64,000 bases of DNA, from the NCBI RefSeq assembly GCF_046506625.1, contig NZ_JBKFFP010000003.1, forward strand, positions 490,257 to 554,256, given 5' to 3'. Each line of letters opens with the position of its first letter. Position 1 is the first letter of the stretch. Under the pieces are notes generated by a model. The model saw only the letters and a list, made by a program, of their open reading frames with translations, was not told the DNA's origin and ran no database searches. The position numbers and the translations under genes were made by a program. This document shows, one piece after another, positions 9,285 to 17,937 of the stretch. The DNA is from Zhengella sedimenti. Lineage in GTDB: Bacteria > Pseudomonadota > Alphaproteobacteria > Rhizobiales > Rhizobiaceae.

Positions 9285-10985
9285 TTGGAAAAGACAGGTC
9301 AGTCCGGCGGCTCGCGCGGCAGGCTGGCTCGCGGGCTGGCCTTTGGCGCGGTCTGCCTCGTCATGGCCGCGTTCCTGGCTGCTCCGGCGGCGCTGTACTG
9401 GTGGAAGTTTCCCGATCTCACCAACCTGTTGTCGCTGGTTGTTTCCGTCAGCTTCTTCCTGGGCCTGGTCATACTGATCCGGCCCCTGGTCCTGATCCTC
9501 GCGCTCGCCATTCCCGTGCTGGTCATGAACCTGATCGACATCGTTCATCTGCTTGCCTTCGGCGGACTCGTGTCGCTCGGCGCGCTTGAGTCGGTGTTCT
9601 TCGTCAATCCTGCCGAGGCGGTGGAATTCGTCGCAAGCCATGCATTGCCAGTCGGCGGGGGCGTGCTTCTCGTCGTCTTCTTCCTCGGCCTCGCCATCGC
9701 CAGGACCCGGCTCGACCAGTACCGGTTCCGGGAGAAACTGCTCGTCGCGGTCGTGGCGGTGACGGTCCCTTCGACCGTCCTGGCGGCAAGCCTGGCGCTT
9801 GCCGGCAGCAAGCGCGATGTCTTTCTGCCGACCCGCCTGGTGGAGCATCTGGCGGCAAGCCTCGGCGTCAATCCGCTGACGCACACCCTGTCGGGACTGG
9901 CGACCGTGCTCGGCGAAAGACGGGAACTCTCCGAACTGGCTGCCATCCGCAACCGTCATGTCTTCGGCGCAAGGCTCGCGCCGGGGCGTCCGCAGGGCGA
10001 GACACATATCATCGTGATCGGCGAATCGTCCCGGTCGGCGAACTGGAGCCTCTACGGATACCCGCGGCCCACCAATCCGCGGCTGTCCGGTCTCGACGGC
10101 CTGTTCGTGTTCCGCGACGCCACCAGTCCGGCATCGACCACAAGCCGGAGCCTGCCGCTCTCGTTTTCCTTCGCCACGCCGGCGGATCCTGACCGGTTCT
10201 TCCAGACCCGTTCGCTTGTCAGCGCCTTCCGGGAAGCCGGATACCGTACATGGTGGATATCGAACCAGGGGACGCATCGAAATGCGGTGGGAAACCAGCT
10301 TGCCCTGATCATGGGGGAGGCCGAAACCGTGGTCACGACCAATTACGGTTTCTGGAACACGGTGCTCGACGGCGAAATGCTGCCCGAACTGGACCGTGCG
10401 CTGCGCGATCCCGCCCCGCGCAAGCTGATCATCCTGCACACGCTGGGCAGCCACACCAATTACCCGCAACGGTATCCGGCGGACTGGACACTCGGGGAGC
10501 CCGACGTGCCGGTGCGTGAAGCCCATGCCTACAAGGGAATCGGGGATGCGCAAGCCGAGGTCATCGACCAATACGACCGGACGATCTCCTATACGGACTG
10601 GATGCTTTCGGAGGTGATCCGCCGGCATGCGGCGACAGGCATGCACGGTTCGGTGCTATACTTCTCGGATCACGGGCAGCGGCTCTATGACGACAAGCAG
10701 ATGAGGAAAGGGCACGGCTTTCGCGGTTTTCGCAAGGCGGACGGGCAGATCCCGCTCTTGGCATGGCTGCCGGCCGTCACGCGGGCGGCATCGCCGCAAA
10801 GGGTCCGGGCAATCGGCGCCAATGCGCTCAAGCCGGTCACGACCGGGGACCTGGCCACAAGCATGCTCGACCTGGCTGGGATCGACGTGCCGGGCCTCGA
10901 TCGGGAGCGCAGCTTCTTCAGCCCGGCCTACGAGCCGCATGACCGGCCCTTCCTCACCACTGACGGAAAGATCGAACACTATTGA
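9285..10985 (+). CDS. Phosphoethanolamine-transferase-like membrane protein (EptA/CptA type)
   Basis: This alkaline-phosphatase-superfamily transferase has about five N-terminal membrane helices and a periplasmic catalytic domain. IGESSRSANWSLYGYPRPTN is the nucleophile segment; characterised relatives usually have Thr (GET or GEST), and here Ser takes that place. YFSDHGQRLYD and KGHGF supply the later metal ligands. Family members move phosphoethanolamine from phosphatidylethanolamine onto lipid A, core sugars or glycans. The frame is open from a TTG at 9225; I prefer the TTG at 9285 (566 aa) because GGGAGG lies about 10 nt before it, but 9225 (586 aa) cannot be excluded. A second superfamily member follows after 70 nt, so the two are probably co-transcribed. 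Confidence 0.82.
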   Translation: MEKTGQSGGSRGRLARGLAFGAVCLVMAAFLAAPAALYWWKFPDLTNLLSLVVSVSFFLGLVILIRPLVLILALAIPVLVMNLIDIVHLLAFGGLVSLGALESVFFVNPAEAVEFVASHALPVGGGVLLVVFFLGLAIARTRLDQYRFREKLLVAVVAVTVPSTVLAASLALAGSKRDVFLPTRLVEHLAASLGVNPLTHTLSGLATVLGERRELSELAAIRNRHVFGARLAPGRPQGETHIIVIGESSRSANWSLYGYPRPTNPRLSGLDGLFVFRDATSPASTTSRSLPLSFSFATPADPDRFFQTRSLVSAFREAGYRTWWISNQGTHRNAVGNQLALIMGEAETVVTTNYGFWNTVLDGEMLPELDRALRDPAPRKLIILHTLGSHTNYPQRYPADWTLGEPDVPVREAHAYKGIGDAQAEVIDQYDRTISYTDWMLSEVIRRHAATGMHGSVLYFSDHGQRLYDDKQMRKGHGFRGFRKADGQIPLLAWLPAVTRAASPQRVRAIGANALKPVTTGDLATSMLDLAGIDVPGLDRERSFFSPAYEPHDRPFLTTDGKIEHY

Positions 10986-11055
10986 CCGGACCGGCTCCGT
11001 GGCGGCATGCATGAGACATGGGTGTGTCCAACGATGGCACGGGAGCCGCGGCGAG

Positions 11056-12912
11056 ATGGAGCCTGCCAGAGATCCAGGGGTGGTTGCGCAGGTGCACCGG
11101 CCGGCCGGTCCCGGCGGTCCGTGGCCTGACCTGGCCTCGACCGGGTTGCTCCTGGTCATGTCCTCGCTGCCGCTTTCGTTCAGGTTGCTCTACATGCTCG
11201 AAGCGGGTGCGCGTTTCCGCCTCGAGGATCTCGCCGGCGCCGGGCGCGATATTGCCGTCGGGATCATCGCGGCCGTGGTTCTGGTCGCCCTCTACCGCAT
11301 TCACAAGGCCTTTTTTCTCCTGGCGGCCATTGCCTGGCTCGCCCTGAATGTCGGTTACTACGAGTTCCTCTATGAATTCGCGTCGCCGTATTTCCTGATC
11401 CATGCAGCCCAACTCCTCGATTCCGACTTCTTCCTGGGGTCGGGCGCCTCTCTGCGCCATCCGGTTCTCGTGGTAGCCTGGCTGGGCGTCATCGTCGCGG
11501 GCGCGCACCTTGTTGCACGACGCTCATCGGCGCGCCTTCCGTTCAGGTTGGGGGTCGCCGGCGCATTGCTGCTCGCCGGAATGCAGTTTTTTCCCGGCAT
11601 CTCCCAGATCGCACCCTGGCGCCAGCGGGATTTCGTGAGTTGCAACCTGGCCGACCTCGCGACACGTGCTTTCGCGACTCCGGTCACGGATGGGGAACCG
11701 GCGGAGTTGCCGGCCGATGCTGCGATGGTCTTCGCGCCCGACCTTTCGGGCGTTTCACGCCTGACCGCCGCGGACCGCAACAAACGAAATGTCCTGCTGA
11801 TCATGCTGGAAGGAGCCAATGGCGGCCACCTGCCGGTCAACGCAGCGCGTTACGGGTTGGACAACCAGATCGTCATGCCGAGGCTCGATGCGATCGCGCG
11901 CGCGGGTATTTCCTGGTCAGCCTTTCTCACCCATCAACGCCAATCGAACAGGGGCGGGTATGCCCTTTTGTGCGGAGACTTGCCTCGCCTTGCCAATGGC
12001 ACCCCGAAGATGAGCGAGATCGCCAATGGCGCGGAAAGGCCGTGCCTGCCGGAGGTGCTCCGCTCCCACGGCTATGCGACGCTTTTCATGAAGGGTGGTG
12101 ACCTGGATTTCCAGATGATGGATGCTTTCGCCAGGAAGGCGGGTTTCGACCGTGCTTTCGGCTCTGCCGATTTCGACGATTCGGTGCCGCGCGGAAAATG
12201 GGGCATCCCCGATGGTGAACTCTACAAGCGCGCGCTCGACGAACTGACGGCACTGGAGCAAACGGGGCGCCCCTGGTTCGTCACGCTTTTCACCGTGAGC
12301 ACCCATCATCCCTTCGATCTGCCGGAATCCTTTGCAGGAAGCCCGAATGCGGCGGCGCGTGCCCGGGCGTGGGACTATGCCGACCAGACACTTGCAAGTC
12401 TGATGGACGAGCTTGCCGCCCGTGACCTGCTGGCAGACACACTGGTTCTCATCACCAGCGACGAGGCTTCGGTCGCGCCGGAAAAGCGGCGCACACGGAT
12501 CGAGGAGCTTGAGCATCTTGTCGAAAACTGGGGGCTGCTGGTGGCCCTCATGCCTGAGGCGCTGGCGATGCGCATCGACGAGCCTTTCCAGCAGTCCGAC
12601 ATAGCGCTGTCGGTGCTGGACTATCTCGGAATCGAGAATCCGGGCGGCGTGTTTGCCGGGCGCAGCCTGTTCCGGACCTATCGGTCGCCGCGGCCGATGT
12701 ATTTCGCCAATCTCTACAAGAACCGGATTTTCGAACTGGATACAGGAGGCATCCTGACGGTCTGTGACGAATCCTTCCTATCCTGCTCCCAATACGGAAC
12801 CGAAGCCGGCCTGTTTTCCGCCGGTCATCGTGTCCTGGGCCGGGCCCAACCGCCGGAACGCTTGCGGGCGGTGAAACGGCACACGCTGAAGCCACTGCCC
12901 TTGCGGCTCTGA
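11056..12912 (+). CDS. LtaS-like sulfatase-superfamily membrane protein
   Basis: The 618-residue protein has a hydrophobic N-terminal half with about five membrane helices, then an extracytoplasmic sulfatase-fold domain like lipoteichoic acid synthase and OpgB-type phosphoglycerol transferases. LLIMLEGANGGHL is the first metal-site segment, HQRQSNRGGYALLCGD the expected nucleophile region, and TVSTHHPFDLPE the typical LtaS-like histidine motif. The usual DHG metal motif reads SDEASVAPEK, so one expected His is absent, and I cannot assign the nucleophile with confidence. The start at 11056 is chosen for the GGGAG upstream; an ATG at 11011 is an alternative. It probably adds a phosphoglycerol- or phosphoethanolamine-like group to the product of this cluster, but a degenerate site is possible. 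Confidence 0.72.
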   Translation: MEPARDPGVVAQVHRPAGPGGPWPDLASTGLLLVMSSLPLSFRLLYMLEAGARFRLEDLAGAGRDIAVGIIAAVVLVALYRIHKAFFLLAAIAWLALNVGYYEFLYEFASPYFLIHAAQLLDSDFFLGSGASLRHPVLVVAWLGVIVAGAHLVARRSSARLPFRLGVAGALLLAGMQFFPGISQIAPWRQRDFVSCNLADLATRAFATPVTDGEPAELPADAAMVFAPDLSGVSRLTAADRNKRNVLLIMLEGANGGHLPVNAARYGLDNQIVMPRLDAIARAGISWSAFLTHQRQSNRGGYALLCGDLPRLANGTPKMSEIANGAERPCLPEVLRSHGYATLFMKGGDLDFQMMDAFARKAGFDRAFGSADFDDSVPRGKWGIPDGELYKRALDELTALEQTGRPWFVTLFTVSTHHPFDLPESFAGSPNAAARARAWDYADQTLASLMDELAARDLLADTLVLITSDEASVAPEKRRTRIEELEHLVENWGLLVALMPEALAMRIDEPFQQSDIALSVLDYLGIENPGGVFAGRSLFRTYRSPRPMYFANLYKNRIFELDTGGILTVCDESFLSCSQYGTEAGLFSAGHRVLGRAQPPERLRAVKRHTLKPLPLRL

Positions 12913-12990
12913 TGCCATTCCGGATCTCGTGGGCGATATGGCGTCCAGCCGGCTAGGCGACTAAGAAACGATCACGGAAAACGGGAATTC

Positions 12991-14445
12991 GTGCCAATGG
13001 CGAAAGTTCTGTCCTCGCTCGACGTCGCCGCAACGGGGCTGCGCACGAGGGTTCTGGTGATCGGCGCCGGCCCGCTTGGCATCACCACGTCAATCGGGTT
13101 GTCGCGCCGCGGAATTCCCCATCTCCTCGTTGACAGCGGCGGCAGCGTTCCGGGCGATGCGCAGGAACTTTGCGACGGGGAGGTGACCGGCGGGCGCTAT
13201 CCCGATCTCGTGGAAACGCGGGTGCGCGCCCTCGGCGGGACAACGCATGTCTGGGGCGGCCATTCCCATCCCTTGCGTCCGATCGATTTCCGGCCCCGGC
13301 CATGGCTGGGATTGAAGGGTTGGCCCTTATCCCATGACGAATTCAGGCCGTGGTTCCGGGAGGTCGCTCCGCTCTTCCTCATCAAGGACGAATGGAGCGC
13401 GGGTTCGGTCCGCAACGCCCCCGCCCGCATCACCGATATCAATGTCCCCTTCTTCTCCATGGAAGCCTACCGACTATCACCGCGCTTGGGTCCCGCCATT
13501 CCGCCGCCGGGGGATTTCTGGTCGATCAACAGGCATTCGGTGAAGGGCGACGTGATCACCGGCCTCACGGCGCGGTCGCTCGACCTTGACGGCGGCGGGC
13601 GCGTCACCGGCGTTCGTTTCTCGCTGCCGGACGGACGCAGCCTTGCGATCTCGGCCGATCACGTGGTGCTCGCCCTGGGCGGCATCGAAACGGCGCGTTT
13701 TCTCCTCATCAACCAGGCGAGGGGGCCGTCGGGCCCGCTTTCGGCACTGCCCCTCATTGGCAAGGGCTTCATGGAGCATCCGCATCCGCACATGGCCGAT
13801 GTCTTCCTCTTCCGTCCGCTTCCCGAGCCATTCCGGCGCAAAAACGAGGATGACGGGTCGTCGTCGCGGCTGGTCTTGTTCGCAACGCCGGAAATCCAGG
13901 AGCAGCGCAAGCTGACCTCCTTCTATTTCAGGCTGGATCCCTACCGGGGGTCTGCCGGCTGGTTCGGCGACGACCTGCGCAAGGTCCAGATGGTCGGCCT
14001 GTTCGAACAGTTGCCCGACGACCGGCGCCATGTCACGCTGTCTCGGACGAAGACCGACGCACTGGGCGATCCGTTGACCGTACTCAACTATTTCGCGACA
14101 CATGAAGATCACGAGGCCGTCAATGACGCCGTCGACCTCGCTGCGCGTGCCCTTGCCATAGCGGGGTACGGGCGGACGCGTCTGCGCATGCGCCGCACAT
14201 CGGCGCAGGAACCGGTTGCGGAACTGCCATGGATCGGCGTCGGCCATCACCACATGGGGACCGTCCGGATGGGGCTGTCGCCCGCCGACGGTGTGGTGGA
14301 TGCGAATCTGCGGGTGTTCGGGACGCCGAACCTCTACCTTGCGACAACCGGCGTCTTCCCCACGTCCTCCTGTGTCAATCCGACGATGAACGGCGCGGCA
14401 TTCGCCATGCGCCTTGCCGATCACCTTGCGAGGCTTGAATCATGA
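12991..14445 (+). CDS. GMC-family FAD-dependent oxidoreductase
   Basis: The protein is a glucose-methanol-choline oxidoreductase of about 484 residues. It opens with the FAD-binding VLVIGAGPLG motif, has the GGTTHVWGGHSHP active-site approach segment and LALGGIETARFLL, and ends with the family's HHMGTVRM and NLYLATTGVFPTSSCVNPTMN segments, which place the catalytic His and a second conserved residue. A GTG at 12991 and an ATG at 12997 are both possible starts. There is no signal peptide on this subunit, but the next gene, overlapping by 4 nt, encodes a small protein with a Tat-type signal, as in dehydrogenases whose small partner carries the large one across the membrane. It would oxidise a sugar or alcohol; the substrate is unknown. 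Confidence 0.85.
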   Translation: MPMAKVLSSLDVAATGLRTRVLVIGAGPLGITTSIGLSRRGIPHLLVDSGGSVPGDAQELCDGEVTGGRYPDLVETRVRALGGTTHVWGGHSHPLRPIDFRPRPWLGLKGWPLSHDEFRPWFREVAPLFLIKDEWSAGSVRNAPARITDINVPFFSMEAYRLSPRLGPAIPPPGDFWSINRHSVKGDVITGLTARSLDLDGGGRVTGVRFSLPDGRSLAISADHVVLALGGIETARFLLINQARGPSGPLSALPLIGKGFMEHPHPHMADVFLFRPLPEPFRRKNEDDGSSSRLVLFATPEIQEQRKLTSFYFRLDPYRGSAGWFGDDLRKVQMVGLFEQLPDDRRHVTLSRTKTDALGDPLTVLNYFATHEDHEAVNDAVDLAARALAIAGYGRTRLRMRRTSAQEPVAELPWIGVGHHHMGTVRMGLSPADGVVDANLRVFGTPNLYLATTGVFPTSSCVNPTMNGAAFAMRLADHLARLES

Positions 14446-14735
14446 TCACCCGGCGAAGACTTGTCACCGGAGCCGCGTATCTGTCGACCGCCGCTGGCGG
14501 CGCCGCGCTTGGCTATGCCGGACGCGGGCATATTGGCGCGGCCGTCGACCTGCTGGCGTCGGACGACGGCATTCCGCCACCCGGCAGCGCCCTCGTGGGC
14601 GCAGAGTTCATGCGCGGGGAGACCGAGCGCGTGGCGGACATGCTGCTGTCGCGTTCGGAGGCGCGCTGGATCAAGGCACACCATGGCGATGTCACCGATC
14701 CGTTCGAAATCCTGGCCTTGCTCGCGCGGGACTGA
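14442..14735 (+). CDS. Small Tat-signal protein, likely partner of the GMC oxidoreductase
   Basis: This 97-residue protein starts with TRRRLVTGAAYLSTAAGGAA, a good twin-arginine signal (T-R-R-x-L) followed by a hydrophobic stretch. The ATG overlaps the GMC stop (ATGA), so the two are coupled. Multi-subunit GMC dehydrogenases often have a small Tat-exported subunit that carries the catalytic subunit across the inner membrane; this protein has the right place and signal but is shorter than the gluconate dehydrogenase gamma subunits, and I see no close family. The C-terminal half is a short charged helix-like region ending FEILALLARD. Confidence 0.6.
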   Translation: MITRRRLVTGAAYLSTAAGGAALGYAGRGHIGAAVDLLASDDGIPPPGSALVGAEFMRGETERVADMLLSRSEARWIKAHHGDVTDPFEILALLARD

Positions 14736-14744
14736 AACGAGGGT

Positions 14745-15668
14745 TCACATCAGCAGCCGCAAGGCCTTGGGCAGGATGCGGAATTCCGCGCGCAACATGC
14801 CCGGATTCTCGCCATCGAGATCCAGCAGGCCCGATTCGCCGGCGTCGGAGGACACGGTTTGCGCGATCACATGGCTGCCGCGCATGCAGGTGATTTCCGG
14901 CTCTGCCAGATGCGTTCCGCGATAGACCCTGGCGATCTTGCGCACCAGACGCATGCGCGGGATCGCATCGAGGATGACGATGTCAAAAAGCCCGTCATCG
15001 AGCTTGGCCTCAGGCGCGATCCGCATCCCGCCGCCGAAGAAACAGGCATTGGCGACGGCGGCAAGATAGACGTCCCGCTCGATCATCGTTCCGTCGACCC
15101 AAAGGCGCATGCGCGGCGGCTGGTAGCGTGCAAGTGCGCCGAGCGTGCCGGTCAGATACCGGAGCGGACCGGGAAGAAGCGCCGCGCGGGTCCGGTCATT
15201 GATCCTGGCGGAGATCGTGCCGGAAAGGCCGAAGGTGGCAATGTTGATGAAATGGCGCCGCAGCGGATTGCCGCCGGTGTCGTGAAACTCTGCCAGACCG
15301 ACATCGATCCGCCGGCCGGTGCTTCCGGCGATCCTGGCGATCGCCGCGGCCGGGCCGGATCTCACGTCCAGCGACCGGCAGAAATCGGAGCCCGTGCCGC
15401 AGGGAATGACGGCAAGGCCGGGAACCGGTCCGCGGCCCGCCGGCGCGAGCATCAAGCCGTTGGCCACCTCATTGGCCGTGCCGTCGCCGCCAACCGCCAC
15501 GATGCGTTCCATGCCGAGTGAAACCGCCTCGCGGGCAAGCTCCGTCGCGTGTCCGGGCCTTTCGGTGAAGGCATGGGCAAACGGTCCGAACGCATCGCCC
15601 GCCATGGCCGATATGGCCGGCCAGCGTGCCGCTGCCCGTCCGTTTCCGGCCATCGGGTTGACGATCAC
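14745..15668 (-). CDS. Diacylglycerol/lipid kinase family protein (DagK/YegS-like)
   Basis: The protein has the lipid-kinase catalytic domain: an IVNPMAGNGRA glycine-rich start, VAVGGDGTANEVANGL (nucleotide and catalytic loop) and IPCGTGSDFCRSL, followed by the beta-sandwich domain. It would phosphorylate diacylglycerol or another long-chain alcohol at the membrane. The start is unclear. GTG at 15668 overlaps the upstream glycosyltransferase stop as GTGA, but truncates the first beta strand and has no ribosome site at the right distance. An ATA at 15680 would restore the usual N-terminus and sits 7 nt after GGAG. The next in-frame ATG (15743) overlaps the upstream gene by 79 nt. It is convergent with the GMC operon. 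Confidence 0.8.
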   Translation of the reverse strand: MIVNPMAGNGRAAARWPAISAMAGDAFGPFAHAFTERPGHATELAREAVSLGMERIVAVGGDGTANEVANGLMLAPAGRGPVPGLAVIPCGTGSDFCRSLDVRSGPAAAIARIAGSTGRRIDVGLAEFHDTGGNPLRRHFINIATFGLSGTISARINDRTRAALLPGPLRYLTGTLGALARYQPPRMRLWVDGTMIERDVYLAAVANACFFGGGMRIAPEAKLDDGLFDIVILDAIPRMRLVRKIARVYRGTHLAEPEITCMRGSHVIAQTVSSDAGESGLLDLDGENPGMLRAEFRILPKALRLLM

Positions 15669-16963
15669 GAATGTACGTATGGCGTTTCTCCGTGCGCCGG
15701 ATCGAGCAGCAGTCCGACAACAGCCCGGGCGGTCCCGTTCCATGTCGCGCGCCGGTACTGCGCGGCGATCCCGGCTTCGCGCGCCTTCCGGTAGTCGGCA
15801 TCGAAGATCGCCCGCTCGATCAGGCGGAATGCATGGTCCTCGTCGAGCGGGTCGAAATAGTCCGCAAAGGGTCCGCCGGCCTCGGGAATGGACGTGGCAT
15901 TGGAGGCCACGCAGAACTTGCCATGCGACAGGCTTTCGGAAACCGGCAGGCCCCAACCCTCGCAGAGGCTGGGAAATGCGGTGAACAGGCAGCCGTCATA
16001 GGCCGCGCGGATTTCGGCATCCGAGAGGTATTCGAGGACCTTCACCTTGCCGCCCAGATTGCCCGTCGCGGCCAGTTCGGCGCGCAAGGGCCCGATCTCC
16101 CAGCCGAGCTTGCCGGCAAAGACCAGCGTTGGCGTTCTTGCGGCTCCGTGCGTGGCGATCAGCCGTTTCCAGATGCGGACCAGCAGCAGGTGGTTCTTGC
16201 GCACCTCGATGGTGGATACGAAAAGCACGTAGGGGCCGGTCACCGGCAGCGGCCGCGCCGGCCTGTTGTCCAGCGACCGGAAGCCAGCGCCGAAGGGGAT
16301 GGGAGAAATGCGCGGAACCGGCAGGTTCTCGCTTCGCAGGTAGCTGGTCAGCGCGTCGGCGGAGGCTTTCGACGGTGTCAGGACCATGTCCCACAAGCCG
16401 GACATCTCGGCCAGCCAGCGCTTGAAATTGGGAATGTGCGACTGGGACACGAACTGCGGATGGGTCACGGGCAGGATGTCATGCACCAGCAGGGCGAAGC
16501 GAAGGCCATGGCGTTTCTTGAGGGCGCGGATTTCCCGGCCATAGCCCGGATGCTCCCAGGAAGCGCCGAAGTTCACGATGATGTCGCCGGGCCTGACCTC
16601 GCTGGCGAATTGCCGTCCGGCGGCGTTGCCGGCCAGATTGCCGATCCATGTCCCCGTGCGGCGAAGCGCATAGCGCCAGGCCTGCACGATGCGGACGAGC
16701 GCCCGCCGGTTGCGGCCGTTGGCCAGGACGAAATCGGCCCCCTTGACGAGGCGGTCGACGGCTTCGGGATCCACGGCAATGGCCGGCCTGTCGTCATGCG
16801 ATACCCTGAAGAGGCGGACCCGGTCGGGAAACGTGCGAAGCAGTTCGGGTATCAGTTCCAGCTGGACACGGCCGATTCCCGTCGGCGTGATCGTCCAGTC
16901 GAACATGCGGATGAAATCATCCGTATCGATCCAGATCCGGTTCTGCTCGTGCCCGCCCGCCAT
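15665..16963 (-). CDS. Glycosyltransferase, GT4 type
   Basis: The 432-residue enzyme has a GT-B architecture. The N-terminal half contains TITPTGIGRVQLELIPEL, and the C-terminal domain has YVLFVSTIEVRKNHLLLVRIW and the sugar-nucleotide motif CEGWGLPVSE (an E-x7-E pair). This is the retaining GT4 layout, like the mannosyltransferases of bacterial O-chain synthesis. It is cytoplasmic or membrane-associated, with no signal peptide. The next gene, a lipid kinase, overlaps it by 4 nt. It is divergent from the large export operon, with only about 107 bp between, holding a palindrome at 16999-17015. Donor and acceptor are unknown. Confidence 0.83.
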   Translation of the reverse strand: MAGGHEQNRIWIDTDDFIRMFDWTITPTGIGRVQLELIPELLRTFPDRVRLFRVSHDDRPAIAVDPEAVDRLVKGADFVLANGRNRRALVRIVQAWRYALRRTGTWIGNLAGNAAGRQFASEVRPGDIIVNFGASWEHPGYGREIRALKKRHGLRFALLVHDILPVTHPQFVSQSHIPNFKRWLAEMSGLWDMVLTPSKASADALTSYLRSENLPVPRISPIPFGAGFRSLDNRPARPLPVTGPYVLFVSTIEVRKNHLLLVRIWKRLIATHGAARTPTLVFAGKLGWEIGPLRAELAATGNLGGKVKVLEYLSDAEIRAAYDGCLFTAFPSLCEGWGLPVSESLSHGKFCVASNATSIPEAGGPFADYFDPLDEDHAFRLIERAIFDADYRKAREAGIAAQYRRATWNGTARAVVGLLLDPAHGETPYVHS

Positions 16964-16998
16964 GTCCTGTCCGCCTGCCCGTTTGGGGAAGCCTTACG

Positions 16999-17015
16999 GA
17001 ATGTGCTTCACATTC
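16999..17015. promoter_or_regulatory. Perfect inverted repeat in divergent promoter region
   Basis: GAATGTG-CTT-CACATTC (7-3-7, perfect) sits in the 107-bp gap between the divergent GT4/lipid-kinase operon and the seven-gene export operon. Its size and symmetry suit a dimeric repressor or activator. No regulator gene is encoded in the cluster itself. Confidence 0.45.
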
Positions 17016-17070
17016 ACAAGACGGGACTGATAAGACCTGACGGGATCGGGACTGCGCGGGGAACGGAGTG

Positions 17071-17937
17071 ATGGCAGGAGACAGGGACAGCGTGCCGGAC
17101 ACCGCCGGCGGGAGCCGCGAGCCGCAATACGGCATTCCGCTTCCCGAATGCCTGCGGCTGCCCGTCGCGCACCGGTCCCTCGTCTGGCAATTGCTCAAGC
17201 GCGACCTGCACGCCAATGTGCGTGCGAGCGTCCTGGGGCTGGGGTGGATCATCATCACCCCGCTGGTGCTGGTCGCCATCTACACGTTCGTCTTCGGTGT
17301 CGTGCTGGAATCCGCCTGGTTCTCCCGCGCCGGGAACCCGTTGGAGGTTCCGCTCATCTATTTCACCGGCCTGATCGCCTTCTCCTTCTTCATGGAGGTC
17401 ATCACCAGGGCGCCGGACTTCATCCGCGCCAACAAGACCTACGTCACAAAGATCGTCTTTCCCGTGGAGGTGCTGGACTGGGTCCTTGTCGGAACGGCGC
17501 TGCTCAAGCTTGCCGCAAGCCTTGTCCTCCTGACCGTTTTCCTGGCCATCGTGAAGGGCGGGCTGCCGGCTGGCCTGCTCGCCGTCCCGTTCGTCCTGCT
17601 CCCCTTTGTCCTGCTGACCACGGGTCTGGCCTGGTTCCTCTCGGCTGTCGGCACCTATGTGCGCGATCTCAACCAGTTGCTGCTGGCGATCGGTCCGGTG
17701 CTGATGTTCATCAGCCCCATCTTCTATTCGATCGACCAGGTGCCCGAAGCGTTCCGGCCGTTCTTCTGGGCAAACCCGCTGACCTTCGTGCTGGAGACCC
17801 TGCGCAGCCTGCTGTTCTTCGGCGGCGGCATCGCTTGGCAGGCCTATGGTCTCTACTGGATCGGCGCGCTCGCCGTGTTTGCCGGCGGGTTCGCCTTCTT
17901 TCGCAGGGCCCGCCCCGGATTTGCCGATGTCATCTGA
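17071..17937 (+). CDS. ABC-2 type polysaccharide export permease (Wzm-like)
   Basis: This integral membrane protein of about 288 residues has six hydrophobic segments. It belongs to the ABC-2 permeases of O-antigen, teichoic acid and capsule export: LVWQLLKRDLHANVRASVLG at the N-terminal cytoplasmic helix, a conserved VGTYVRDLNQLL loop, and the PIFYSIDQVPE periplasmic-side segment. GTG at 17068 and ATG at 17071 are adjacent possible starts; GGGGAACGGAG precedes both. It leads a seven-gene operon and overlaps the first ATPase by 11 nt. It should move a lipid-linked glycan across the inner membrane. Confidence 0.87.
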   Translation: MAGDRDSVPDTAGGSREPQYGIPLPECLRLPVAHRSLVWQLLKRDLHANVRASVLGLGWIIITPLVLVAIYTFVFGVVLESAWFSRAGNPLEVPLIYFTGLIAFSFFMEVITRAPDFIRANKTYVTKIVFPVEVLDWVLVGTALLKLAASLVLLTVFLAIVKGGLPAGLLAVPFVLLPFVLLTTGLAWFLSAVGTYVRDLNQLLLAIGPVLMFISPIFYSIDQVPEAFRPFFWANPLTFVLETLRSLLFFGGGIAWQAYGLYWIGALAVFAGGFAFFRRARPGFADVI

